Shown here piece after piece: positions 47,441-58,800 of a DNA stretch of 64,000 bases. The stretch comes from Cenococcum geophilum 1.58 (taxonomy: Eukaryota; Ascomycota; Dothideomycetes; Gloniales; Gloniaceae). Position numbers and translations under genes: made by a program. Below the pieces are notes generated by a model. That model did no database searches and was not told where the DNA came from. It saw only the letters and a list, made by a program, of their open reading frames with translations. Location of the stretch: assembly GCA_001692895.1 (NCBI GenBank), contig KV748216.1:1116001-1180000 (forward strand), in the 5' to 3' direction. Position 1 is the stretch's first letter. Each line of letters starts with the position of its first letter.

Positions 47441-48521
47441 GAACTTCGTCCCTTTTTATATTTATTAGGCAGTCTTTTATAATATAGCCCTTTTAGCTAT
47501 AAGAGAAGTAGGCGCCTTAATTACTAAGGGCCTAAATACGGGGGCTGCCGTATATAGGCCGAGTATTTACCGGACCTATGGTAGGACTAACCGCATGGCT
47601 AGCTACTATATTAGCGGTAGGCTATATAGCTAGTGCTATAGGAGTTATTAATTGTGCTAGGGCACTACGGGCCGTTCTTATATTACTTATAGTTTAATTT
47701 AGAGGGTTTCTAGCTTTATACTATTTGGCGCGTACCTTAATTTAACAGAGGCCTTAGTTAATAGCTAAGCACTAATCTATAAGTTCCTTTAGCGTCTATA
47801 TAGTAGTAAAAACTAGTAGTACGGCCCGCTGTAGGTCTAGGGTAAGCTTATTAAATAGGTTTAGCATTAGATCTTTTTAGGGAATTTAGGCTTAGCTAGC
47901 TAGGTATAAAAAGCGGGTCTAAAATGCCGAAAAGGTCTCCGTTATTTTTATATTTAGGCCTTTATAATTAAGGTGGGCGTTTTATACCTTAAAGGGGTCC
48001 TTATAAATAAAAGATAAGTAGTTAATTATTTTTTCTTTAGAGGTAAAAGGGTTTACTAAGTCCTTGGTGTATTGTAGGCGTAGGTACGTTTAGGCGTCCC
48101 TACTAGTACGGCTAAAGATATAGGCTATTTAGGCCTAAGGGGTAGGAAAGTAGTCAGCATTAACTTTAAGCTTATCTTGTAGTTGGAGCTTCTAGTTATT
48201 AAATATAGGGTCTATTCCGTCTGTAAGCAATAAGGGGCCTATAACTTTTGCGGACCGCAATGGTGCTATATAGGGCTTAGTAGGTCCGCTAAGGCGCTGG
48301 GATAAGGCCTTAAGGACCATAGCAAGTCTCTAGGTATTTAATAATTTGTTACTAGATACGGAAGTAGGGGTATCTCTAGCTTTAAGCAGCTCTTATAGTT
48401 GTTTAATCTTAGTATTAGCTACTTCTAGCTCTGCCTAGGGGTTTAAGATATTAACTATTTTACCGTTTAAGGTATTTAAAGGTCCTATAGCTGCTTTACT
48501 GGCTGCTGTATTTCTTAGCAT
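47441..48521 (-). pseudogene. gag remnant of D
   Basis: ATG at 48521-48519 (minus) opens MLRNTAASKAAIGPLN. A zinc-knuckle remnant at about 47512-47465 reads YFSYS, stop, KGYIIKDC, where one Cys survives and others are Tyr. A middle capsid region with stops lies between them. Gag-pol is in the order expected for gypsy. Confidence 0.8.
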
Positions 48522-48748
48522 AGTAGTAGGTGTATTATATAATTTCTAGTAGGTTTCTATAGGGGTTTTAATTTATATATATTTTATAAGTCCTATTTTA
48601 TTCTTTTCTATTCTTTCTAGTTCTATTCTGTTCATTAAGTTCTAGTAATAGTCTTTAGGTTTAGTTCTATATTCTGTTTTAGTTTGTGGTCTTATAAATA
48701 TATTTATGTTCCTTCTTAGGAAGAAGAGGGTAGTTAAGCTTTAGATAA
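48522..48748 (-). other. leader of D between 5' LTR and gag
   Basis: Contains TTCTATTC/TTCTAGTTC-type short repeats near 48600-48650. The primer site would begin at 48748 on the minus strand (TTATCTAAAGC), but I cannot assign a tRNA. Confidence 0.5.
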
Positions 48749-48896
48749 TATTAGCGACTTAGTTAATTTAAGGCACGAGTATGGTAAGAGGGGCGCGTAA
48801 GCCTATATAAATGGTAGTCTATAAACAAGGATCTAAAGCTAGGGAAAAGGAAAGGGGAGGATAAGTAGCGCCGCTTAAAGTTATATACGATCTGCG
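48749..48896 (-). repeat. 5' LTR of D, truncated by element I
   Basis: 148 bp matching 26598-26750 of the 3' LTR. Similarity stops at CTGCG, where I begins. The remainder presumably lies to the right of I, outside the window. Confidence 0.85.
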
Positions 48897-49223
48897 TGTA
48901 AGGGATATTATTACAGACACTTTGGGTTGCCCTTAGGATAACCCCCAGACGCCCCTTAGATAGTCGCCGGTTAGTGCCTCCGGTACGTACCCGTAATATA
49001 TAGTCTCTATAATCCCTAAGGCCTTACCTCCTTAAGAATTTATCTCTTTTACTAATCTATCCTGTTCTAATCGTGTCCTTATAGCCCCCTGTTTACAAAG
49101 TCCCTTTATATTTAAATCCTTCCTACTTCTTTTTAGAAGGATAGTTGGCTTTAAGGACCAGGTTATTTGTTTACATCTTTTGTTTATAACTACTATCCTC
49201 CCTTAAAATCTCGTGACGACCTA
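48897..49223 (+). repeat. 5' LTR and leader of I, inner boundary uncertain
   Basis: The LTR begins TGTAAGGG. Possible ends are GTTTACA at about 49096 or 49176; the 3' LTR needed to decide is outside the window. The region is less AT-rich than the coding part. Confidence 0.5.
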
Positions 49224-49620
49224 AATGGAAACTCTATGGATATCTTATAGAAAGCCGTCGCGCAAAGGTAGGAAAGTCCCTCTAATAGCGAGAGATTATA
49301 ATAATACAACCCTTTAGGTAAGATAGCTAAACGAGCTCTAATACCTAGATGCTCTAGGAGCTTAAAGACTCTCGTATACCTATAGTTACTAGTAACGCCG
49401 AGGAAAATATAAACATCCTCTATAACAGTTATAACACTACTAAAAAGTGGCTAGAACCCCTTTAGCCCTATCTAGGCTAATTAGAAGATTAAGCGCTAAA
49501 GGCGACTTTAAGATCTTCCCCTAAGCTAGATATGCCAGAGAAATATATTAATACGTTTAACTAGGGAACTAACTAGAACTCTCCCAGAAGACTACCGGCC
49601 TATAATTAGTATAGTAGTGG
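49224..49620 (+). pseudogene. gag N-terminal fragment of I
   Basis: ATG at 49224 is the likely start (METLWISYRK). The frame soon meets CAG-to-TAG stops. It ends at the insertion of J, whose left duplication is AGTGG at 49616-49620. Assignment as gag rests on position between LTR/leader and protease. Confidence 0.5.
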
Positions 49621-50041
49621 TGTTACGGACGCTTTAAGTACGATACTATAACTACTTAGAGAAGAGTCGGAAGAGGCTAGTTAGTTAATAAGAGCACGGT
49701 CTAGAATAGATCCAATAGAACCATGTGACGAGAAATAGTAAGCAAGTCATATAATATTGTACGCAGTATACGCAGTGTATAAAAGGAATGTATGTACAAT
49801 ACGTATAACACGTACATTACGTATAAGAAGGATTTCTTAGGAGTACGGTTGTGTATTTAAGGACCCTTAGTCCCTACCTAGATAGTTCCTTCCTTATAGT
49901 AATTCTTAGAATATAATTAGAGTTAATCTATTAGGCAACCACTCCACCAGTTATTATTACGTTGTTAACTTCCTTATAATACCTATACACCTAGCCTATT
50001 AATAGGACCCACTGTAGTTCTTACTATAAGGTTCTATTACA
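49621..50041 (+). repeat. 5' LTR of J (421 bp)
   Basis: It starts TGTTACGGACGCTTTAAG and ends TTCTATTACA. Compared with the A and B LTRs it is six bases shorter and less RIP-mutated. Confidence 0.95.
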
Positions 50042-50080
50042 TAATTACTACCTAGTTATAGTTTTAAGAAGTTAAATAAT

Positions 50081-51400
50081 ATGCCACTAAAAGCAGCTAC
50101 CATAACGCTATTAACGGCGGCAACTACTTTAAGGTTAGGAGGTAACACTAGTATAGCAGATACTAACTTATAACAACCTATAACGGTTAGATAACTATAA
50201 GAGATAGTTAACTAGTTAATAGAAAATAATATAATACTTAAATAAAGGATTAATGGGATAAGAGCAGCGAAGATCAAGTTACCTTTAATTAAGAGATTCT
50301 TAGGAGAGAGATTAAAGCTTAAAGGATTTCTTACGTAAATGCACTTTAAGGTTACGCAAGAAGGAGCAAAACTGCTAATACCTATAGATCGAATAGTATA
50401 TGCAGGGCTATTCCTATTAGAAAGGGCACTTAAGTAGTTTAAGCTTTATCTTATAGAAATACAAGCGAATGGAATAATAACTACCAATTAAGATATACGG
50501 TTTATATTCTTAAGTTAGAAGGGTTTACGGAGCAACTTATATAAATATTCGGAGATCTGGAGGCAGTAACCATAGTAGAAAAAAACTCTAAGACATTACG
50601 TAACAAACCTTAGTAATTAAGTACATAATATAGTTTTAAATACTAGCTATATAGGTTAAGTAGAATAATAAGGCGCTTATAGCACAGTATAAATAGGGAT
50701 TTAAGGCTAAAGTCTAGGACGTAATCATCCTAATAGAAGATGTGGATACTCTAAGGGATTTAATAAATTAAGCAATTAAGATTAATAATTAGATCTACTA
50801 AAGAAAACAGGCTAAAAGAGGCTAGAATAGAGTTCTATAGTTATATAAGGCGCAGAGTACACAATAACTAAAGCTAAGTTAGAAACTATAGTATAGTGTA
50901 GAGCTAATAGACCTAAGCGGTACTAAAAAAACCTATAAGAGATAAAGTAAGAAACTATAAAAACCTAGAGGTTAAGAATTTAGTAATTACAGGACTAAAA
51001 AGCATAGGCTAAACTAGGGATCTTAGCAGCAGAAGACGTTTAGGCGGACTCTATAGCAAAGTTAATAGTTTAAAAATAAAGCTTATATAAATTACGGAAA
51101 ATAAGGTCACTTTATAAGGGATTATAAAGATGGTTAGAGTTACTATATAATAAAGGGAACTAGACTAGTAGAAGACATATATATATAGAGAAACAATAGC
51201 ATATTGCGAGGAATAAAAGAGTGTTTAATTAGAAGTTTCGCGTTTTGTTATAACAACGCATGCTAAATTTATAAAGACGCTAAGTATAGCGTAAGCTATT
51301 AGCCGCAAAAGCTAGAGTTAAAAGGACTTAGAGGAACTAAAGAGTTAGATAAAGAATAAGATTAACTCTATAAGCTAGATTAAAATATTATAGCAACGTG
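50081..51400 (+). pseudogene. gag remnant of J
   Basis: ATG at 50081 (MPLKAATI). The Retrotrans_gag-like region follows with LLLERALK near 50405-50430. The zinc-knuckle remnant is at about 51081-51135. This copy defines the start for A, B, G and L, where the ATG has become ATA or lies outside view. TAG stops interrupt it. Confidence 0.85.
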
Positions 51401-53079
51401 CGGATAAAGATTAGCAATAATAATAATAGAGTTAGAGTACTTATTAATTAGCAGCAATAAGGAAGAAAAAGGAACTAACTAGGGGTATCTAAACCTTAAT
51501 AACGCAATAGAAGTAGAGATAGAGACCACTACCAAATGGGGCTCAGTAACGGGTATTATAACACCGTTAAATACAGCATTTATTACTTTATAAGATAAAA
51601 GGAGCAATATCTAAAAAGGATTAAGCAAGCAGATAACTACTAGTGCTAGCTTATTACTTAATAAAGGCAAAAGGCCAAAGGTTTAAGATTCTTAAAATAA
51701 AATAAAAGAGATTTAAGATTCTAAAGATAGGATAAGGACAGCTTAAGGACCTATAATGGATAAAAACTAATAGAGCAGAGCAGTAGCTTAATTTAAAAAC
51801 ATACAAATAAGCTCGGGATAAGAATTCCTAATGGTATAAGATTCTTAAGACGAGATAAGTAAAATTTAAGACTCTTAAGATGAGATAAGAATACCTAAGC
51901 CTAGTTAGACTAAGGTAGGAGCTAAGCTTAAGTTAGAAGTAAGCTTAGGATTAAGGATTCTACAGAACTAAGACTTTAACGCATAAATAAGGACTATTAA
52001 TAGAATTAAGAAGTAAGAAGACTTTAAAAATCTATTTGTAAAACGCGAAAAGAAAGAAACTATAAAGGAATTCAGAGCAAGAATTACCTTATAGCAAGAG
52101 CGAAAACTAGATTAGAGGACTAGTACGCTAGGCCGTATAAGGGATAGAGCACCTATATAAAAAGTTACTAATAGACCTAGAATAGGCACACTAAGAGCTA
52201 AGTGGCTTACTAAACTAGAATAAGAAGAGAATTTAGGGATTCTAATTAGGTTCAAAGAACAATATATAAAAGGCTGTTATAATATAGTAATAAAAAGATA
52301 CTTCTTAATAGATAAACCGTATACACTCTAAAGGTTATACTAAAAGTGGTATAAATAACAACACAATAATAAGTGGGAAGATTTCTATATATGGTTAGAT
52401 AAAAAAGTTATCTAAAACCACCTAATTATAGAAAAGGCTATAACGTATATTAAAGGAGCCTTAATTATAACATTAAAGGATTTAAAGGAGCAATTAGAGG
52501 ACTAGAGAAGTAAGAGGTAAATTATAATACCTATAAATAAAGTCGTAACGCTTAAATCAGTATAATAGAGGTTTAAACTTAGGGATAAAGATAAGCTAAG
52601 AGTTAATCTAAAATACTAGGCGCATTATATATTAGCATAGATCGCATATATAGATAATACGTATAATATGCATAGAGCACCCAAAAACAAGAACTAGAAG
52701 TACTTAGTAAGGATATATTAGGCACCGGATAAGGCGAAATATTAAAACGTTAAGTATATATATAGTTAGCACCTAGTAGAGGTTTAAGGATAAGGGGACT
52801 TAATACTTTAGCTAGAAAAATTCCTTACAGAAGAATACCTAGATAGATAATAGTAGTGGGAATACTTAAAGAATATATATCTATAGCATATTAAAGACAA
52901 AAAGCGAACTAAGTATTAGCCTAAGTTAGACTAAGTACAAACAAAATCTAGTAGCCAATAGTTGGGAAAAGTAGAGGCCTACAGGACTAAAGGGAGCCAG
53001 TAGTAGAGCTTTAGACCCTTAAAGGAATTTAAGGTTAATACCTAAATTTATAAGTAAAATAGTAAGATTAACAGTTTAA
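51401..53079 (+). pseudogene. long gag-protease linker of J, function unknown
   Basis: Collinear with the linker in A, B and G. Charged frames, no recognised domain. Confidence 0.6.
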
Positions 53080-56000
53080 GGCATTAGTAGATAGTAGAGC
53101 AATAAGGAACTATATCTTGCTAGCAGCAGTTAAAAAAAATGGGATTACTATATAGGAAAAAGGAGTACCCTTATTTATTAGTAACAATTTTAGGAAATCT
53201 GATAGCCTATAGAGGAGGCATTATTAATCTTAAAATAGGACCTATTTAGTTAACTATTAAAGGGAGATAAGTCTAGATATCTTTTAATATATTACCATTA
53301 GGGAATAATAAGGCAGTACTAGGAATACCTTAGTTATAGGAATACAATCTAAAGATTAATTAGGTTATAGGTTAGGTTAATATTAGGAATACTTAACGCT
53401 ATAAAATGTAATAATAAACTAAGTTAGTATAGTACTAAGCTAGAGTAACTTATAAAGAAACTAAGAAAGGGTTAAATTATATACTAAAGAGATACTATAA
53501 ATATAGTAAAAAGTTATAGTTACTAGAAAGTAAAAAGCTGTTAGAGTATATAGTATAGGATTATAAAATAGAGTTAAAACTAGAAATAAGTCTAAGGTTC
53601 TTTCTAACCTATAAGCTTACTAAAGAAGAAGGTAGAGTACTAAAAGAGTTTATCTAGGAGAACTTATAGAAGGGATATATTAAACCATCGTAGTTATTAG
53701 CGGGTTATCTAGTACTGTTCGTACTAAAGAAGAATAGAAAACTTAGGTTATATATTAACTATAAATAGTTAAACAGCATTATAAGAAAGGATAAGTATCC
53801 TTTACCCTTAATTAGCAAAATCTAAAATAGAATTAGTAATGCGCAAATCTTTATAAAGATAGATCTAAGATAGGCGTACTATTAGATTAGAATTAAGGAA
53901 GGCAATAAATAAAAAGCAGCCTTTAGGTTAAAGAAAGGACTATATAAGCTATTAGTTATGTAATTCGGGCTTATAAACGTACTAGCAACGTTCTAAAAGC
54001 GAATTAACAATATATTAGAAGAACACCTTAATAATATTATTATCTACTTAATAACTAAGGAAAAACACGGGGAACACGTTAAATGGGTTTTAAAGAGACT
54101 ATAAAAGGAATAAATGCTAGTAGTAATAGAGAAATGCAAGTTCTTTACCAAGAAGACGAATTTTATTAGATTTATTATTAAACTAGGCAAACTAAGTATA
54201 GACTTAAAGAAAATTAAAGTAATAGTAAATTAGTAAGAACCGGAGAACGTTATATAGTTAAGATTATTTCTAGGGTTTTACAATTACTATAGGAGGTTTA
54301 TAGCATAATAGTTAAAGAATATTAAACCGTTTACTTCATTAATAAAGAAAAAAGAACTATAGGTATAGCAAGAGGAATAGAAGAAACTATTTAAAGAACT
54401 TAAAAGGTTATTTACCCAGGAATCAATCCTTAAGATTTACCAACTAAAGTTAGAGACAGTAGTTAAGATAGATATATTAGACTTTATACTAGGGGTATAC
54501 TTTATATAGAAATATAAAGATAGATAGCACCTAGTAGCATACTATAGTTAAAAGATAACACTACTAGAACTAAACTATAACATCTATAACAAGGAGTTAT
54601 TAGGTATAGTTATAGTACTTAAGGAATAAAGAGCATTCTTATAAGGTACAGAAAAACCATTTATAGTTAAAACAGACTATAAAAACTTAATAGGATTTCT
54701 AATAATAAAGGAACTTAACTAAAGACAAATTAGATAGGTAGAGACACTTATAGACTACCATTTTAAGATTTAGTATACTAAGGGTACAGACAATGCACGA
54801 GCAGACGCTCTAAGTAGAAAGGCTAAACTATAGAACAATGAGAAGCCATTAGGGGCTTTACTATAAAAAGACACAGACGGACTAATTAGATACAATTATC
54901 CAAAAATCGCAGCAACTTAAGAAGATAAGTTAGAAAGAGTCTATAAGATACTAGAAAGCTTTTAGGTATAAAGAATTCTAAAAGTATAGCTAGAAGATCT
55001 ATAGATAGATATATACAAAAACCAAGAAGTAAAGTACATCCTAAGAAGTATAGCAGAGCATTTTATGGAAGAGTTCTATAAGGAAATAACTTAAGAACAT
55101 AACGGAGCTATAGGCTTAGTATTAAGACTCCAAGAGGAGTACATTATTAATAGAATCTAGAGGATAGCATGAAAAATTACTAAGAAATATCTAGATTGCT
55201 AAAGGAATAAACTAATAAGGTATAAGCTATACGGAGGGCTATAACCTATTAAAATACCAGAAAGACCATAGGAGGTTATATTATAGAACTTTATTATTAA
55301 GTTACTAAAGTTAAGAGACCCTATTACTAGAGAAGATTATAACGCGATCTTAGTAATAGTAGACAAGCTTATAAAGTGGGGATACTTTATAGCCTATATA
55401 GAAGAAATCTTAGCGGAGGATGTCGCTAAAATTTATATTAAAGAAGTATTTATAAGATATAGAGCACTAAGCAAAATTATATTAGATAGAGATTTAAGAT
55501 TCATAGCAGCATTCTAGAAGGTATTCTTAGCGGAGTAAGGAGTTAGAGCAGCAACTTCTACTATATATTATCTACAGACAGACAGTTAAACAGAAAGATT
55601 AAATTAGACACTAGAGCAGTATCTAAGGCATTATATTAATTACGTACAGAATAATTGGGTATCGCTATTACCAGTTATATAGTTTATATACAATATAACA
55701 CTATAAAAAGGAATAGGTACGTTACTATTTAAGGCGAATTACGGATATAAGCCAAAAACATTATTATTGCTATGTTAAGTAAAGAAAATAAGTAGTATAG
55801 CTAAAGAAAAAATAGAGACTTTAATGGAGCTTTATAAGAACCTTATAGAAATAACTAAAGTAGTATAGTAAAAAAGAAAGAAATACTACGATGTTAAGAA
55901 ATCTAAGGGACCAGATCTTAAGGAGGGAGATAAAGTATGGCTACTATACAAAAATTTTAAGAGTTGACGACTAAGTAAGAAGTTAGGCTATATTAGACTA

Positions 56001-56335
56001 GGACCTTTTAAAATCATCTAAAGGATTTCACCGGTTATATTTAAGTTAAACCTACTAGCTAAAATAAAGATCTACCCTATACAGTACATTATAATGCTAG
56101 AGCCAGTATATAGAAATATTAGGCCACTAGTTTACAAAGCAGATACGTATAGAGGGCAAGAGGAAGAAAATAGTAAGTTTTAAAGATTATTAGTTATAAG
56201 GACATTAACAATAAAATATAGTATAAAGTAAAGTGGATAGGCTATACTAAGACTACCTAGGAACTACTAGAGAATTTAAAAAATGCTATAAAAAAGGTAT
56301 AAGAGTATCGGAAGAAAATAGGTTAGGCAATATTA
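53080..56335 (+). pseudogene. pol remnant of J with RT deletion
   Basis: Protease about 53080-53390 (ALVDS.AI, Asp kept), RT about 53690-54300, RNase H 54440-54850, integrase 55050-55960, chromodomain 56185-56330 (YKVKWIGYTKTT at 56222-56257). The RT lacks 24 bp just before the catalytic box: a single ACCTTAA at 54025-54031 stands where G has two copies 24 bp apart. The box itself reads L followed by two Asn codons. Confidence 0.88.
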
Positions 56336-57054
56336 ATAAAAAAGGATTGCTAAAAAATAAGTTACCTAAGGGGGACCTAGAAAGAGCAACTGCTAAACTA
56401 CTTAGAGTTATTTCCTTTATTAAAAGAGAGTTAGTTCTCTTATTACTAAGTTCCTATAAACCTTATTCCACTAGTTTCTACTCCTTAGAACGAACCTTTT
56501 TATACACTTTCTTAAGATAAAGAAGACGGGTAGACGCTATGATCCGAGTATTTAGGGCCTTCTATTCCGCGTTATAAGAACGCTTAAGCTTAGTAAGGGC
56601 TTATAATAGCTTACTATTAAGCTTTATAGCAGTAGATTAAATATAAAACCCTATAATAAATTACTTAGGGAACTTAACGACTACTAAGAGTAATAGGATA
56701 TATATACTTAGCATTAGAGATAGAGCGAATATTGCAAAATAAATAAATATTTGCTTTAGTGCACTCTAAATAAGAAGAGGGTTACTAGAAGGAAGGACTT
56801 ACTAACGTAATATAAACTAACCCCTCTTTTATATAACGGGAATATAGAGACGGTATTATCTTACTAAGCGATAGTATGCTAGCAACAGTATAAGTATAGC
56901 GCTGCGCTTGCGAAGATAAAGGAGGTTTAGAAACCTTAAGAGATATAATAAGTAACGATATTAACCAAATTAATTAGATGGACATTATACCTCTAGTAGA
57001 CGACTTAGAGATATTAGGGATCTTTAAGGACAAAGATAAAGAGGAGGGAGATAG
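56336..57054 (+). other. 3' noncoding region of J with polypurine tract
   Basis: Homologous to the same region of A. AAAGAGGAGGGAGATAG at 57038-57054 is the polypurine tract. Confidence 0.6.
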
Positions 57055-57475
57055 TATTACGGACGCTTTAAGTATAATACTATAACTACTTAGAGAAGAG
57101 TTAGAAGAGGCTAGTTAGTTAATAAGAGTACGGTCTAGGATAGATCCGATAGAACTATATAATGAGGGATAGTAAGCAAATTATATAATATTGTACGCAG
57201 TGTATGTAGTATATAAAAGGAACATATATATAATATATATAACACGTATATTACGTACAAAAAGGATTTCTTAGGAGTACGGTTGTGTATTTAAGGACCC
57301 TTAATCCCTACCTAGATAGTTTCTTCCTTATAGTAATTCTTAGAATATAATTAAAGTTAATCTGTTAGGCAACCACTCCACTAGTTATTATTACGTTGTT
57401 AACTTCCTTGCAATACCTACACACCTAGCCCATTAATAGGACCCACTGTAGTTCTTACTATAAGGTTCCGTTACA
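57055..57475 (+). repeat. 3' LTR of J (421 bp)
   Basis: It starts TATTACGGACGCTTTAAG and ends GGTTCCGTTACA, followed by GGTAG. Confidence 0.95.
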
Positions 57476-57480
57476 GGTAG

Positions 57481-58800
57481 TATATAGATTACTTACGAGC
57501 TAAGCGGGCCTACCCCTTTAGGTAATTTAAACTAACTACTAACTTAAGACTTAAGCCTTATAGGGAAATCTATACTAGCTACTAGTACTAATACTACCTC
57601 TATAGCTAGAGCTTCCCTAAGGCCGAGGTTAGGAAGTTAAAAGCCCTAAACTAATATTCTCTAAGATAGATATTAGGAAGCTACTATAAGGCTCTTAGAA
57701 GCTATACAGGAAGGAGCTACTAATAAATATATTAAAAACCTTTAGGGGTAGGTCCAGATCTAGTAGAGCTTAATCTAAGCTAAATAAAATCTTTTATAAC
57801 CTAGCTAAGGCTAAGGGATTCCTAGGAGCTACCTAGTACCTACCTAAGGTATAAAAGACTTAGAGAGTTATCTATACTATAAACGGAAAAAGGATATAGA
57901 TTAACTAGCTAAGGCCTTTAGTAGTTTAGAACTCCGCTATAAACCTAACGCCCAGTAGTTAAATAATTGGGTTTATAAGGTAGATAACTTCTTTAAAATG
58001 CTAATAATACAAAATAATACTAAAGAGCGTATATACTGGATTATTAGCAAGATTAAAGACTAATTGCTAAACTAAATCGCACTTAATTAGCTTAATAAAG
58101 AGTAAATTACTATATAGCTATAGCTGTAAACCTTCCTAAAGAAATAGACTTAAGATTTGTATATTATATAATATAATAATATAGAGCTATTCTAGAATGG
58201 GATATAGCTTGACTGCTATAACTTCTGTTAGTTTATAAACTTTATAGAAACTTATACTTAATAGATAGATCTAAAGAACTTTAAAAATAAGGACGGTAGT
58301 ATTTACAAAAAGGAGAAGATCGGGTTTATTTAGGCTAGAATTAAGCTAGTAATTTATAATAAAATAAAGCACGTAGAAGCCCTCTCGCGGATTACTATAT
58401 ATGCGGATTTTAAATAAGCAGTTTTAAACGCTAAAGATACAGTAAGGAACTAGACCTCTTTTAGTAGAAAGCTAAGGGGTTACTAGAAGTATAGGCACTC
58501 TAGTAGTAATATAGGGCAGGCTTAACCTTTAAAGAAGCCGTTCTTAAAGAAAACTTTAAAAGGGTTAAAGTTAGGAACCTTAAATAACGGAAAAGACTCC
58601 TAGGGCCAACCTAATACCTATTTAGCACCTTTACGGAAACACTCTAAGAAGTTAAGAGAAAACTTTAGAGGTAGATTCTATTGGAAAAATAAATAGGGCG
58701 ATAACTATACTAATAATCTAAAAAAAGAAAAGCCCTAGTTATAGACTTTTTCTAGCTATAACTAGGGCAAGATATAGAAGAAAAGACTCTCTATATTACT
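57481..58800 (+). pseudogene. gag remnant of I, main part
   Basis: Resumes after J. The frame is broken by many TAG codons. Charged helical segments and a basic, Gly/Lys/Asn-rich end near 58600-58740 fit a nucleocapsid-like C-terminus. I do not see a clear CCHC knuckle. Confidence 0.55.

Larger units (their letters stand above)
26598..48896 (-). mobile_element. Ty3/gypsy chromovirus D, split by LINE H, gypsy C and a MITE
   Basis: Minus-strand pieces at 26598-27440, 36987-37797, 43773-45460 and 46226-48896 join into one gypsy element: 5' LTR remnant 48749-48896, gag, protease, RT, RNase H, integrase, chromodomain, and 3' LTR 26598-26837. The two LTR pieces share TATTAGCGACTTAG at their left edges. 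The interrupted frames resume exactly at the insertion points of C (duplication ATTAT) and the MITE (TA). D is inserted in transposase F, and its own 5' LTR is cut by element I at 48897. Confidence 0.88.
49621..57475 (+). mobile_element. full-length Ty3/gypsy chromovirus J, family A
   Basis: 7855 bp with 421-bp LTRs at 49621-50041 and 57055-57475. Flanks AGTGG (49616-49620) and GGTAG (57476-57480) differ at two positions; both fit TpG-to-TpA changes of an original GGTGG. The internal domains match A and B. The least degraded copy of the family here at the gag start, but it has stops throughout and a deletion in RT. Confidence 0.94.
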
